Shown one piece after another: positions 15,911 through 28,250 of a stretch of DNA of 64,000 bases. The position numbers and the translations under genes are program-made. The notes beneath the pieces were generated by a model. That model was given only the letters and a program-made list of their open reading frames with translations, did no database searches and was not told the origin of the DNA. This DNA comes from Phlebiopsis flavidoalba (lineage: Eukaryota; Basidiomycota; Agaricomycetes; Polyporales; Phanerochaetaceae): the NCBI GenBank assembly GCA_035772785.1, contig JAOCPU010000004.1, positions 682,001-746,000 of the forward strand. Direction: 5' to 3'. Within the stretch, counting starts at the first letter, position 1; every line of letters begins with the position of its first letter.

Positions 15911-18765
15911 TCACATAACGCCATTCCGTACCTGGTGTATCTGCAGTGAGAAACAGTGAAGATACATCTCAAGTGACGTACTTATCTGCATAAAGCCAGA
16001 CACACGACCGATATCAATAACTTGCGGTTCGCTCTCAACCGCCACCACGAGATTCTCCAGAAGCTGTAAGGTTCGCGGGGTAAGCACAACGAAGGCGAAA
16101 TGGGTGCATGGACAACTTACATCCTCTACCTTGTCCTAACGGAACGCCGGTTGGCAAAGCGCAACAATTTTCTTGCACATGAATTCCTTTTCCGCACTTG
16201 CACCTGGAGGCGATCAAGTCTCTGTTTCATGAGTTTCTCCATCCGACCGTGCCACATTTTCAGTCGTCTCAAACGGATTAGACTGGCCGCAGAGTCGTTC
16301 GTCGGTACGGGAGGCTCCGAGTCCAGACTGACAGAAAAGTCCACGGAGCTCCCGAGAGTCGAGCCAGGACCAGCGTGGGCGGAAGGCGGGGCCAGCAGCG
16401 GGTTCTGCGCCGGAGCCATCCAGCTCTGTCCGTCCTGTCGTGTCAGGGGGGGGGGGGAACTTGTCCTCACTCCTCTAGAGGCCTTCTCCAGGTTTCGTGT
16501 CCGCTGCGTCACCAAGGTCCAGCTCCGCACATTGACTTTTTTGCACGACTATTTGAATCTGTTTCCGTTGTTCCGACAGCTCGCGCGTTGCCGCGCGAAG
16601 GTGAGCTTGAGTCAAGTCGAGAGCATCCGATTTTGGACTTGACCCTCTGTGTCGGTAAAGTCGGTAGCACGAGCTCCGATATAATAGCCTGAGAGTGTCT
16701 GCAGGTTAATGAAGGGTTCAGCCGTTGAAGAGAGCTGTGTACGCGAGGCTTCTCACCTGCCACTGACATCTTGGACTCTTCTGTGCGGGCGGCGAGGGGC
16801 CGGCACGAAGAGACATCAAGATGTCCTCACGCACGACCACCAAGCTCCTGCGCACGTCAGAGAGAGGTACCGTCAAATTTAAATCGTACGTACTTCGCAG
16901 TCTCCACACCAAAGTCACCTGGTCGTAGACCAAGCCTGTTAGGGGTAGCACACGGTTGGCACCTACGTCTAGTAAAGTTCGTACTAGACTGCGGTTTCCA
17001 ACTCGTGTGCAGCAATATTCAAAGGCAGTGTCACCGTAGTTGTCCTGCAAGTCGACTACGCTCTTGAATTCGCCACCTTTGGTGTTGGGCAACCCAATAC
17101 AGTATTTGCTCAAGGTAGTACCGAGCAGCGTGCGCTCGACCCTTCACTCCAGCGGACGCGGCGACGTGGTGCAAGACGCTCTTGCGAGCCGTGTCAATCG
17201 TTCGTATTGACGCGTGCAGCGCAGTCACCAATAAGTGGAAGGTTTGGGTGTCATAATTAGCCGTCGCGAGGTGGTCGCGCGGATTAACGCCGCGCGCTTT
17301 CGCCGTTGTAGTTGCCCCGATGCACATCAGCGCCATTGTCAATGAGGGCCTTGCACGATCTGAATGCCTGGCCATGCTATGGCGGCGTGATGCAGTGCTG
17401 TGTGACCGTGGTCGTCAAGGATGAGGTCGATGTCGAAGGCCGCTCCGGGGTTGTCCGGGGGGATCTCTCTCAAAGCGTTGACGACACTTGACCCGTCGTC
17501 GCTCTGGCATATTTGCGCGATCACCGCGACGCGCCTGGCGTCGCGAGCGGGCCCGGCGGGATCCATGGCAAGTGTTAGGGAGGGCTTAGAGGAGAAGCGG
17601 ACAGCATACGAGCCGTCGGAGGACTCGTGTTGTGGAGATTTTCCGTTCGTCATGGTCTGAGAAACTTGAATCTGCGGGCAGTCCATTTCTAAACCGACAG
17701 ACGCGTCGGTGCGAGACGGTAAACGAGCGTCCGCACCACGATGCCGTCGGCGAGCTAGGTGCCGTAGGCACAGAGTGTAGTAGTGAGGGCTCCGTACGAG
17801 CGCGCTTTAGCGGAGATGGGCCATCCGACGCGTCCAGTGGCATGGTGGATGACGGTCTTGTCCTGCTACCCATCTGTATGTCGGGGGAAGCTGCTAATGG
17901 GGGGTGGCAGAGTTTTGTCATTAGAGATTGTAGCATGATTATCAGTTTTCAGACCGCGCACGCTGGAGTGACTGCTGCACGGGTGGTAATGTGGGCGATA
18001 CGGCGGGGAGGGAATTGAATGGTGCTCCTGGGTACGGCCCATAATACGGCGGTGGCTGCTGGATATAACCGGCAGACCTCGTTGCCGCCAGACCAGACGT
18101 TGACGGGGTGAACAAACCTTGGGCACGTCCTTGGTTAAGGAGCCGTAGCGCGGAGCCCGGCAAAATGGTGTGGGGGTGCTAACCCTGCAGCTGGCGAGCC
18201 CGATCGTTTAGGGACGTGTAACAAAATAATAAAATATCTGGAAACAACAAACCTGAACATTGGGGGAAGACCCGGTGGAAGGGCGCCGATTGCATTCGTG
18301 TTCGGTACGAAGTCAAACAAAGGTGCCAGAAGGTTGGCCACCCCAAATTGCACAGCGATATCACGTCCACGCTCTAGCGGAATCCTTGGATTCTAGGCGT
18401 CGCGGTAGAAGAGCACAAGATATGTGATGAAGACCGCACCATGTCCCCTGGTATTTACCATAACCCCCCTGGACAATCTCATGCTTCCCGGGCAGAATCT
18501 CTTTCTCGAGGCATCTTTGTCCGGCGGCCTTTGTCACTCCCACCAGCAACTTTCAGAATTTGCGTTGCGTTGACATAAGAGTCCGCCCTCCTACGCATGA
18601 CAGCTATACCGCGGACCATGCATTCGTATACCTAAGCCTCGCTTTGAGCTTTGCTTGTTTCCCACTGAAACGCGTCCGAGGCGCTCATACCTGAACTGAG
18701 GAATAAACGGCATTATAGATCTTCACTTGGGCTTGCTGGCCCGCAGACTTATTTGGGGCCTGCAT
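15911..18765 (-). CDS. mbp1: MBF/SBF cell-cycle transcription factor, APSES plus ankyrin (Mbp1/Res-like)
   Basis: DNA-binding subunit of MBF, which binds MluI boxes and drives G1/S genes. The start [21 protein letters not shown] (18,765 down) and two following exons build an APSES/KilA-N domain: [44 protein letters not shown] ([13 protein letters not shown]), then [15 protein letters not shown] (about 18,350). A Pro/Tyr-rich linker follows, then a [10 protein letters not shown] nuclear signal (about 17,800) and ankyrin repeats ([12 protein letters not shown] about 17,410; [11 protein letters not shown] about 17,040; [15 protein letters not shown] about 16,980). The coiled-coil tail ends [11 protein letters not shown] plus QVRNGVM and a stop at 15,911-15,913. 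The last donor reads ATAAGT where GTAAGT is expected, probably a base error. Several single-base slips are present. It is divergent from MVP1. Confidence 0.91.
18670..18675. promoter_or_regulatory. MluI cell-cycle box (ACGCGT) in the first intron of the MBF gene
   Basis: A perfect ACGCGT, the core bound by Mbp1-type APSES proteins, sits in the first intron of the MBF gene, about 95 bp inside the start codon. A near match (ACGCGC) lies in the divergent promoter near 18,844. A hexamer occurs by chance about every 4 kb, so function is only inferred. Confidence 0.3.
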
Positions 18766-19061
18766 GACGGCCGAGATGAGGATAGTGACCAGACTGGGGG
18801 TCAGGGTTAGCGACGACGAGCACGCAGGTTCACGCGACGGCGGGACGCGCCTGCTGAGTTCTAATTACTCCGCGTGAAGTGTTATCACACGTGGTACGTG
18901 TCCAATAAGGCGGGTAAGTAGAGTTACTTATGGTGCTACAACCTTTGCTTACTAGAGTCAATGAGTTGTTAAACCCCGGCTATAGACCAGCAAGCGCCAT
19001 ACTATCCGTCCACTTGCGCGCTACTTGCGCAACGTCCGCAACGACTCGGAGGACCGTGACG
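18766..19061. promoter_or_regulatory. Divergent promoter between MBF factor and MVP1
   Basis: These 296 bp separate the two outward-facing start codons and must hold both promoters. The segment contains a palindromic-looking CACACGTGGTACGTGT stretch (about 18,887-18,901) with a CACGTG E-box. No TATA box is evident on either strand. Confidence 0.5.
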
Positions 19062-21642
19062 ATGTTCAATACTCCTAGATCAACACAGTCCTATGGCCAG
19101 AGCTCCGCAAATAACTTTGGCGGAAGTATTATAGTCGACAATCCGCTCTCGAACTCGATATATGACTCGGACGGACTTGACTCCATGGAGTGCAGCTCCC
19201 AGTCCAGCACCGCCCTCACTGCCATCTACCTCAGGTGTCAATGTGGGTTCGGGATTCAGCTCAGTCATAGGTAAGTGCCACGGTTGCTATTGATGCTTTG
19301 TAACTCAATAAAATGTCAGCGGACGCAACCGTACCCGCTGTGTACTACGAAGCCTTTGCCGCAGTTTGATACGACCAATACAGGGGAGACATCTGTGAAA
19401 TGCGCTATCAAGCGTTTTAGGCACTTCAGGGCTCCCCGCGAGTGTGATTGATAGGGTGAGTGAGTACAGTTCCATATAGATTGCGAATTTCATTGTGTCT
19501 TTGCAGATAGTCACGTCTTGTCAGTTCACGGTCTCGCGTGTCCAAGCTGGAATTTTTCGTGGCACTCGCCTTGGTAGCATTGGCTCAGAGTAGTAGAGAG
19601 TGAGGCTCATGCTAACACCTCTCATTTGACCAATACTTGATACGCTGCACACGGCTCAGACCTGAGCGTTGAAATGGTGGCCGCTCTCGCGCAAAACAAA
19701 AACGCGCTCCCGATACCCGAACTAGATCTCGCATCTCTCGCCTCACAACACATTCTACCTTCGGACAATACCCCTCCGAGATCCGCGCACCAGTACCTAC
19801 AAGGGCATACTCCTGACGATCCTTGGAATGTTCCAAAATATCCCCAGTGCCCCAAAAACGTTCCTACCAATGGCAGTCATTGCCAACGTGTGCACCATCT
19901 AACATATCCGGAAGTGGCCTCCCCGGAAACTGGTGGAAGAAACAAGAAAGTGTGACAGTCAAACATTCTCGGGCAGCAAGGCTTTATTCTAACAGATACC
20001 TTGTGTACGAGATCTCTACGGACGTAAGTATCTACTTCGGTGACATGAATTTTTGGTCTAATCATCACGTAGCGTGCTCCGCCTGTCCCTCGTCGCTATT
20101 CCGAGTTTGTAATACTCTGGGACTGTCTGGTGCGACGATACCCCTTCAGGCTTCTACCTTCGCTTCCACCTAAGAGACTGGGGCGTAAGTCACTCCAAGT
20201 AGATGTAAAGGTTGATGCTTGCTCATTGAATTACAGCAGATGAAAGCTTTATTGAGCAACGCAGGTGCGCTCGGTCTTCGCGTATCCATCGTGACTTGCC
20301 GCTGACTGTTTGTAGGAGAGGCTTGGCTCGTTTTCTGAACTTCATAATGTGAGTGACAGTCATAATGTTCACTGGTACCCTCTAACCCTTGCCACAGTAA
20401 CCACCCGATAATCAAAGAAGACGGCTTACTAGCTGTGTTCCTAACAGAACCGTCCTTCGAATCGTGGCGCAAGCACTCGTCCATATCGTACGAAGAAGAG
20501 TCCGCCAGTAAACGTGTGGACCGAGTGGAAGAGATGAGCATACCCAGCGACCTCGAAGACAAGCTAGCGTAAGTTCATGGCCAGCACGGGATGGATCATT
20601 TATCTTTACACGAGAACGCTTTTCAGCGTTGTACGCGGCAAAATTGGCTCGCTCATAGAACAATGGCAAAAGATCTGCATCCTGGCCGAGCGCATGATCA
20701 AGAGGCGCGAGGCAGCAGCGGTACGGCTCCCTCCTGCTCCTTCTACACGGCGGACCTTCATGCCAGCTCATTTTGGTTTGCCCTCACTTCCATCCTCCGA
20801 TGACGTCGCCGAAAATGCCTCTATGACTTCATCGGTCTTCTCCGGCCTCATGCATCCACGACGCACCTTGGCGCCCGAACCTCAGGCTGACACAGCGAGA
20901 TTAACCAATGCTCTCAAAGTAGTGGTTGAAGTAAACGCTAAGTGCTGGCGTGGTGAAGGCTGCGAGCTTTGTTCCGGCGTGAACCAGGGTGTATCAACCG
21001 TCGCATCGCACACTCAGCAACATGGCGATACTCTTGAACACCGTGTAAGTGGGCAATTTGCTTTTATGGACCTGGCCTGACTCCCTCTAGGCGCGCACGC
21101 TGCTATACTCCACTCTTGAGGCCTTGAAGGTATTTATAATTTATCTTTGCTTGCGCGTTGATGTCGACCCTGTCCAATCCTTCTATTAGAACCAACGCGA
21201 TCTCTACATCGCCACACGAGACCTATTCATTCGTCACGATCGGCTCTCGGGGCGACCAGGTCGACAAGCTGAAGAAGCGTGTTGAGATCAATACCCACAA
21301 GCTCGAAGGCATCAGGAATGTGAAGAAGGACGGCTGGCAAGAAGAGGCCGACAAGTTTACTGGTTTAATAGAGAAGGATCAAGCGGCTATTGCGGCGGCG
21401 CTCAATCGGAGAGTTTTCATCCGCGCTTGGTATGTCCCCATGTTCATCTTGAGTGATGTAGTGCTCACGTCTTCCAGTATGTGGCACGAGCTCAGGGGTG
21501 GTTCTGCATAACAGAGAGAACACTCTTATTACGGAAGCGGTGAAGACTTTCGCCCAGCGCGAAGAACGTGACTTCTCCGAAGGTTGTCACAGCCAACTGG
21601 GCTCGTTTAGCTGATTCATTGGAACCGATGCCTTACGAATAA
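19062..21642 (+). CDS. MVP1: Sorting nexin Mvp1 (SNX8-like; PX plus BAR)
   Basis: Endosomal sorting nexin that binds PI3P and bends or tubulates endosomal membrane for retrograde sorting. The ATG at 19,062 opens MFNTPRSTQSYGQSSANNFG with the DNPL/YDSDGLD N-terminus typical of fungal Mvp1. An EH-like helical region follows (AVYYEAFAAVDTTN at about 19,335; SKLEFFVALALVALAQ at about 19,535). The PX domain is spread over exons at about 19,970-20,420: FILNRYLVYEIST, RYSEFVILWDCL and FLNFIINHPIIKEDGLLAVFL. The BAR-like part runs from about 20,480 (DRVEEMSIPSDLEDKLA, IEQWQKICILAERMIKRRE) to the tail VTANWARLADSLEPMPYE, with a TAA at 21,640-21,642. Several single-base slips occur (for example about 19,900 and 21,585). 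Introns are short and numerous. Confidence 0.87.
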
Positions 21643-21923
21643 TTTATGGATGGATAGGACGCGGTGATTGCTTGCGGGCGGAATTTGGGATTAGTATAAT
21701 ACTATACTTAGTGGATACCCCGGTACTGATTTTTATTGTAACGATGTGACACGACTCCGTTTCGTTTCAGGTCCCCACCATTACCTTCGTGTGCCCGAGG
21801 CTTCTCCCGGCCTGAGAACCTGTGTACGTCTTTACCTTGTTTGTCAACGTATTGTGGCATATAGGCTCACGTTCGGTGCTAGGTCCAGACTGTAGGTTCA
21901 GACCATCGAGACTCCAACAGAAA

Positions 21924-22618
21924 TAGGGGAAGTCACAGTAGGCTGTTGCAGCCTTGTTGCAGAATCTTGTTGCAGAGCTCTGCAACAGGACCTTTCTGCA
22001 ACAGCTCTGGAGCTGTTGCAGGATCCGTCTGTTGCAGCGTCTGTTGCAGCTGCCTCTGTTGCAGGAATTGGGCGCTTCCTTAGCGCGGACTTCGAATGTA
22101 GTGATGGCACCTTGAACCTCGTACGAGACTTGACTCAAAAATAAAATGTTTTTTATTCATTGCTTTGCCATGGAGGATTCTGAGAATGACTCATATAAAT
22201 GAGCAGAAAGAGTACAGGTCACAGTGGGTAGAATTAAGGGATGCTGGGTATTTAGGTGGGGGATAGCACTCTTAAGGTCTAGTCTAATAAAACTATCGCA
22301 ACTATGTTTCTATACTATAGTACCATTTTAACAGCCCCAAAACACTTGTAGGGGGCAGCAGGGATTATAGCTATTAGCTATGTAAGTAGTGTCCAAGTAT
22401 GTTTAGCAGGCTGTAGCGTAGTAGACGCCTGGGTCACATACCTGATGGAAGAAAGTCACACAGCGTGACAAGCTGGTGTTGCATAACAGCGCTGCAACAG
22501 ATGGCTGCAACAGGGGCAGTCACAGTCTCAACGTGTTGCAGACCGGAATTCCTTTCCACAAACAAATTCCAAAATATCGGCTGCAACAGCCCTGCAACAG
22601 CTACTGTGACTTCCCCTA
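21924..22618. mobile_element. TIR MITE with TA target site and CTGTTGCAG subterminal repeats
   Basis: The left end TAGGGGAAGTCACAGTAGG plus CTGTTGCAG is mirrored at the right end (22,592-22,618) by its reverse complement with one indel, giving 27-28-bp TIRs. Both ends are bounded by TA (21,924-21,925 and 22,617-22,618), as in Tc1/mariner-type insertions. The left 150 bp has about eight copies of TGTTGCAG or CTGCAACA in both orientations; the right 140 bp has about six. The middle (22,140-22,440) is AT-rich. There is no transposase frame, so it is non-autonomous. It lies about 280 bp past the MVP1 stop. Confidence 0.85.
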
Positions 22619-22639
22619 ATGGCGTTTGATAGCCTGGAT

Positions 22640-23499
22640 CGCACATCTGCTGACGGCTCTGGTACCAATTTCATTCAGCTTTGATGATCTCTGGCTCTTT
22701 CCTAGGAGACAGCTCAGAGCGTTTTGGCGGAGAATAGGCAGCCACCGATGACAAAAGATGCACCACATGATTGGTCGCAAATGAAGAACTGGGAATCATA
22801 CATTCCCTTAGTTCTAACAGCGGGCTCGGCATAGCCGAGGTTCCCATGGGGGTCGCACGCCGCTTGGTTATCGTGTTCTTCGGTCGTTCGGCGTGCGAGA
22901 GGCACCGATGGCTTAAAATTGCCCTGATTTGTCTCTTTCCGTGCCGATGGCTGGACACCTTAAACGGAGACCGATCATTTTAGCAGCTGCCCCGAACCTC
23001 CGGCGGTGTGATGCCAAAATGTGCGCTACCAGGGACCCGACGACCATGTGGAATTGAGATACTTTAAGAACACGATCGAAAGTACGTGCTCGCCGGTGTA
23101 TCTTATGCCTTATTCAAATACTCATTAAGGTGAAGGTTTCCAGCTTTCGTCATCCAAGCTCCGAACGGAGAAATACGATGAGGGTGCTCCGCCTATACCC
23201 CACGGCAGAAGGGACAAACCCCGTCCAACTCTCACCTTGTGTCCATATGCACCGATTCCACTCGCGCAAGAATTCGCCATTGGTTGATGGATGACTCGAA
23301 TTCTACACCTCCACAAGGTTTCCTCCTTCGGATGGACAGGAAACGGCATTTGGCAGTATATACCCACGTTGAATGTTCCTATTGCGCGAGCGGGCTAGAG
23401 AATGTCACACACTCCGTTGAGCCTGGGGTTTAAGTATCTTTTACCATGTATCCCAGGTCCTCTGTCCTGCTGACCCTGGAATCCTACCAAGAGCCCGCC
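22640..23499. other. Intergenic region with no supported gene
   Basis: Short frames only (below about 95 codons), none with a motif or credible exon chain. It holds the promoter of the OPT gene. A duplicated or decayed gene fragment cannot be ruled out. Confidence 0.5.
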
Positions 23500-26400
23500 A
23501 TGTCTGGCATCGCTCCCCTCACCGATCTCCCCGTCCTTTCCAACCCTGTCGACACTGGCTTCGTCAATGAGAAGAAGCTCAACTACGTTGGAGGGGATAG
23601 CGTCGACAATGTCGATGGAAAGGCGGAGTCATCGCTTGACAAGGATCTCTCGGTAGAGGACCTCAACGACCAGAGAAGCGTTCTCATGTAAATGGCGAGC
23701 CCGTCATTCGCAATGGGGAGGATGTTTCCAACTTCCTCTTTGATGTCGCGCGATGACGGTGACCCGGCCTTAACCTTCCGGTCCATGGCACTTGGAACAG
23801 TTTTCGCAGCGTTGGGAGCAGCGATGTGCCAGGTGACTATTATACACTTACAATTAACTACTATTCCCCAGTCGCTCACGATCCTTATTAGATATATCTG
23901 TTCAAAAAACCAGTTCAGGTCACTGTCTCCACAGTCTTCACCTCCTTCTACTCATCTACTCCGTCGGGAACGCCCTGGGCCACCTTCCTACCTCGAGCGA
24001 AGTGGGTTGAAGGCACCCGCTTCGCTCGTCTCGCTCCAGTCCTCAACTTCATAAATCCGGGTAGAATTCAGACTCAAGGAGGTAAAGTTTGATCATGGCA
24101 CATACATCTAATTCGTCTAACATGGGGGGGAGGCATCACAGCATGCTCGTCGCTTCCCTTGGTGGCAACTCCACGAGCCCGCATGGTGTGAAGCTCCGAC
24201 GTGTGATAGAACTTCGCCGCAACAACGGGTGAGAGTAGCCTTCTTGGCTGTCGTAATTGCCGCAATGCTAACAAGCTGGTTCAGCTGTAAGTTACGACAC
24301 CAATGTGCATGGCCCCTTAACCAGCTGTATCTAGGCTACCATTCCTCCACAGGCGAATGCTTCGGATACGGTCTCGTAGGTCCTCCTTCGCGCCCCTTAA
24401 CTGGTGTAGGCCACCCAGCGAATATGGTTTTATATGGGTCGGTGCGTTCATGGATCTTGTAGCACAACCTGACATCCTTGGACCTTACTTATTTTTCTTT
24501 ATTTAACCATAACCTGCCTACTGTAATCTATCTGTCCAAAGTCAATAGCATCGTCGGCGTTGCTAATGCGAACCATAGGCGTCTAACCTCTCCGATGTTG
24601 ATTAGCGCTTCACGTCGATATGTGAAAACAATCGCAAGCTGTGTCAATGGACTGTTTCTGGACGTAGCGTTTACTACTGGGGCGGAATGTTATCTCTACG
24701 AACCCGTGTTCTGCCCATGTCCTACAATCTTGTTCCTCTCCTAAACCGGTTTCAGCATTGTGTGCCTTGCTACCCAGCATGCCCCTGAAAACGCCGTGAA
24801 ATGTCATCACCAATCTCTTCGGTTTGTACGAGATGGTAACGAGGGCCTTGGGTGAGTTTAGGTCGATCTCTAACTAATTTGAGAGTTATGTACTTACCGT
24901 CAACGTGACACACGCAGTTTCCCTCTCTTTTGTGTTTTGATTGGCAATATATTACCTCTGTGCATACGTGAGGTTCTCGAGTGTCTTTCCTTGAAACATC
25001 ATTGTTATACGATAACACGTCGAAAGAGTCTATGAGTTTATCCAATTGTGCAACAGGGTACGTGGTACGACTCCGAGATAAATGCGCGTCTCTCACACGA
25101 CACGTTAGCGAACTCTTGGTTTTGGTATCTGTATCTGCTACAATCGCTATTATGGGTATCTATTACTCCAATCTGTGGAACGTAAGCGAGAAAAAAGAAA
25201 AATAAACCCATTCGAGCATTGCATGGTGTGTGACGCCGCTTCATTATGTGCAGCTCATGCGTATGAAATAGTCACAGCATTCCCCATGTCTTTCCAACCT
25301 CCCTCTTCGCAGCCAACGGAACGAGGTACCCACAACAGGGCCGTACTTTGGTAGTAATTTCACCCTCAACCAGACCGCACTGGACGAGATTGGTTTGCCC
25401 GCTCTCGGAACGATCGGTTACGTCCAACCCAGTACCACCCCGTCGGACGCATATTTCATCGGTCTCATGCTCGAACGCATGGGCGAACCTCACGCAAAAT
25501 CTCGCCATCGGCGGATTGATCACTCACTGCTTCTTGTTTCTGGGGCCCGTATGTTGTGAAAATCGTTTAAAAAACAAGCTAGGACCGGAACGCAGCCTGA
25601 CCGTCACTGGAAGGTGCGAGTTATGGAGAAGTATCATTACTATCTACACTGACACTCTGTTTAGGCCATTGCAGAAGTATCCGGAAGCGCCTTGGACGTA
25701 GATGGTAAACGCCGGTCTTTTGGTCCTTGCTTTTCCTTTGCCGGTGAGTAGTATACGCAAATTATTGTCTTCGAAGGACAGGGTTTTAACCACATGGAAC
25801 TGTAGGCTTAATCGTTGTCCTTAAGGGCGAAACGACGCTGCCTTGGTGGGCCTACATCACCGCTCTCATTCTCGGCGCGGTTCATTACCCCTTCTCTACC
25901 CTGCTCTTTGCTCGTATGGGCAACGGTATTGCCACAAACCAGCTAATGAAGATGGTTGCCGGTGCCATAAATCCTGGAAAGCCCCGTTGCGAATCTCTAT
26001 GTCAGTAACATAGTAACCAACCTCCTTGCTTGCACACAATGCTCATGTTACTTTTAGTTCTCTATGTGGAGCCACGATGTCGTCTCAACGTCCTATCAAC
26101 CTCGCTGGAGATCTGAAGATGGGTCAATACCTCAAGATTCCACCGCGTGTCATGTTTCTGTCGCAGGTCTGGGGAACAATTCTCGAGAGCAATCGCTGAA
26201 CTATGGTATGTCTACGCAGAAATACGTCACTTCGGACTAACCTTGTCACTTCAGCCGTCATGGTATCTATCGTCGATGCTCAGCGAGAGATTTTGCTTGA
26301 CCCCAGGGGTACCAATAAGTTATGGGTAAGCATACTCGTGCCTGGGCCACCGTTATCATTTTATGCCTGATTGTATTATTGCCTCAAGTCCCGCAGCCCC

Positions 26401-27112
26401 AGGAGACGCAAAAGTCTGCTGAACAGCGCGGCAGTCACTTGGGTCTCTCGCCAAACAACTTTACAGCCACAAAGGCCCCTATTTTGTCGTGACCCATGTG
26501 GAGTACTAATCATCGGGTCGTTAGGCCCCCACATTGCTCCAATGGAGCGATTGGACAACGGTATCTGAACACCACATAGCCTTCCTGCTATATCTGTACT
26601 GATCCGATGACACTCTTATTCATTAGCGTGTGGGAGGCGGATCAACGCGTACCACTGAAGGCACACTGTAAAACCCCGACATCATGCTACCCATTTATCT
26701 ACCAGAGGTGAGTTGATATGTGCCGGCCCTGGGCTCAAGTGTGTTTGAAGGACTAAACATTACCGTTCGGGCAGTTACTAGGGCATTACTCGAGCGCTGG
26801 AACCAAACTCCCACTGTTTTTCATGTACTACTTTCATTCTACGGTATCACGCCTATCAAGTTATGGGGCTTCAGGCGTTACCACCCCGGCTTGGTACAAC
26901 GGAAAGTACAAACTACTCATCCCTTGGCGCGTGCCTCTCGACATGGTGGCGCACACAGGTCATGATGATTTGTTCATTAAGCCTTTCGCGGTGTTCGGCG
27001 CATCAAGGTGCAAGCCGACCGTTCCCAGCACTGGGCTGGCGTAAAACCCAGCTCAACGGGTAAACGCTCGTTGACTACATGTAACGGAAACGGGCATTGG
27101 ATTAAACTGTAG
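23500..27112 (+). CDS. OPT-family oligopeptide transporter (frame heavily broken)
   Basis: Proton-coupled plasma-membrane importer of tetra/pentapeptides or related metal-peptide ligands. The ATG at 23,500 opens MSGIAPLTDLPVLSNPVDTG. Family landmarks in order: DDGDPALTFRSMALGTVFAA (about 23,755), VSTVFLLLLIYSVGNALG (about 23,920), LTANLAIGGLITHCFLFWGP-like (about 25,490), LPWWAYITALILG (about 25,840), FSTLLFARMGNGIATNQLMK (about 25,892), VAGAINPGKP, MWSHDVVSTS-like (about 26,065), INLAGDLKMGQYLKIPPRVM (about 26,097), VWGTIL (about 26,169) and a C-terminal GNGH region. The end near 27,112 is approximate. Short introns lie between exons. Besides frame slips there are stretches (24,480-25,290) where I can follow little homology, so real decay is possible here. 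Usual family length is about 750-800 residues, matching the footprint. Confidence 0.88.
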
Positions 27113-27769
27113 CTTAGTATATGACTGTTTATGACTTAAATCGCGTAATGAGCAATAAGGGGATGAATCTGCAAAGTGACTGTGTGTTGGACCGGACTCT
27201 GCAGACTGTAATAAAACACACACACATGCAACACAGTGTAAGGGGACCCTTCCCGCCAGCGCTGCCGCGGCAATTTGGCAAGCCGGGACATTGTGCAAAG
27301 GCGATGAATCTACATCGCCGCGCGTAAGACTCCGTCTAAGATGCAATGGTACTCAAAAGGCGACAGACGCTCCATATCAAAAACCCCGAGAGGATGTGGA
27401 ACACACATCGAAGCCGAATGTGCAACTTGACCTTTGTGCGCGACAGGAAAATTGACCGCGTGCGGTTGGTCAAGGGTGCCACAAACGCGGCCGCTAACGT
27501 ACTCACACCCGAACCACTCTACATCCGTAAAGGAGAATCGCACAGTCTTGCTTCGACATATCAACGCCGCGACGATTATAATTGAAACTCTTATTGGTCC
27601 TTTAATTTTGCAATGAGTACATCATATGTCCATTAACGGATTGTGGGCCATATGCAATGGACACTTACATTTTAGCACTGGTTCGCGTTGAAGTGGACTA
27701 GGCTCTCACATTCCGAATGCGTTTTGGTGAGTTTCATTCGAGTAAATTGACACATTGAATTGATACCTT

Positions 27770-28250
27770 CACACCAGATTTGGATTGCCGCAGTCATGAC
27801 ATGGCTCACTGGGTAATCCCAGCCTCCTGAGTCCGCGAGGTGTCTGATTCAGATGATGCACACAAATCACATAGCAAACCTCAACACCAAGACCGCCATT
27901 TTAGCTTTTCCAATTGTCGCCATACGCCATACCGCACGCGCTCAGCTATTCTGGTCGTCTGTGGGTCACAAGACCGAGACCTAGTGCGCCGGCGCTTTCG
28001 TCGCGTTGAACTGCAGTGTTCCCCATCGTCGGAGGATCCAATCTGCACTGTTATCTGGTCAGATTTGGGGTATTCAAAGATAAACTCGTCCTCTATCAAA
28101 CCTCCAAAGGTGGGTATTGGTCGCTTTAACTGTTCTCGCTCAGGGACTATCGGGCGCGAACACCCTGCTGCCCATGTGCTACCGTGGCTCCCTGCGTCGA
28201 TAGCCCGGAATGCAACAAAGTACAATCCCTGTAAGCAGTACTAGCTGCTT
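27770..28250 (+). other. Unrecognised protein-like segment
   Basis: One frame reads NLNTKTAILAFPIVAIRH then ARAQLFWSSVGHKTET, followed after a slip by AGAFVALNCSVPHRRR. The texture is protein-like and flanked by possible intron borders, but I do not recognise a family and find no start or stop. The surrounding 27,113-29,000 has only short frames. It may be a decayed gene or an exon of an unknown one. Confidence 0.25.

Noticed and set aside
21895..22620. CRISPR-like or microsatellite reading of the repeated CTGTTGCAG motif
   Set aside because: Spacing is irregular, orientation is mixed and the array is bounded by inverted repeats, so it is a transposon end structure; the genome is eukaryotic.
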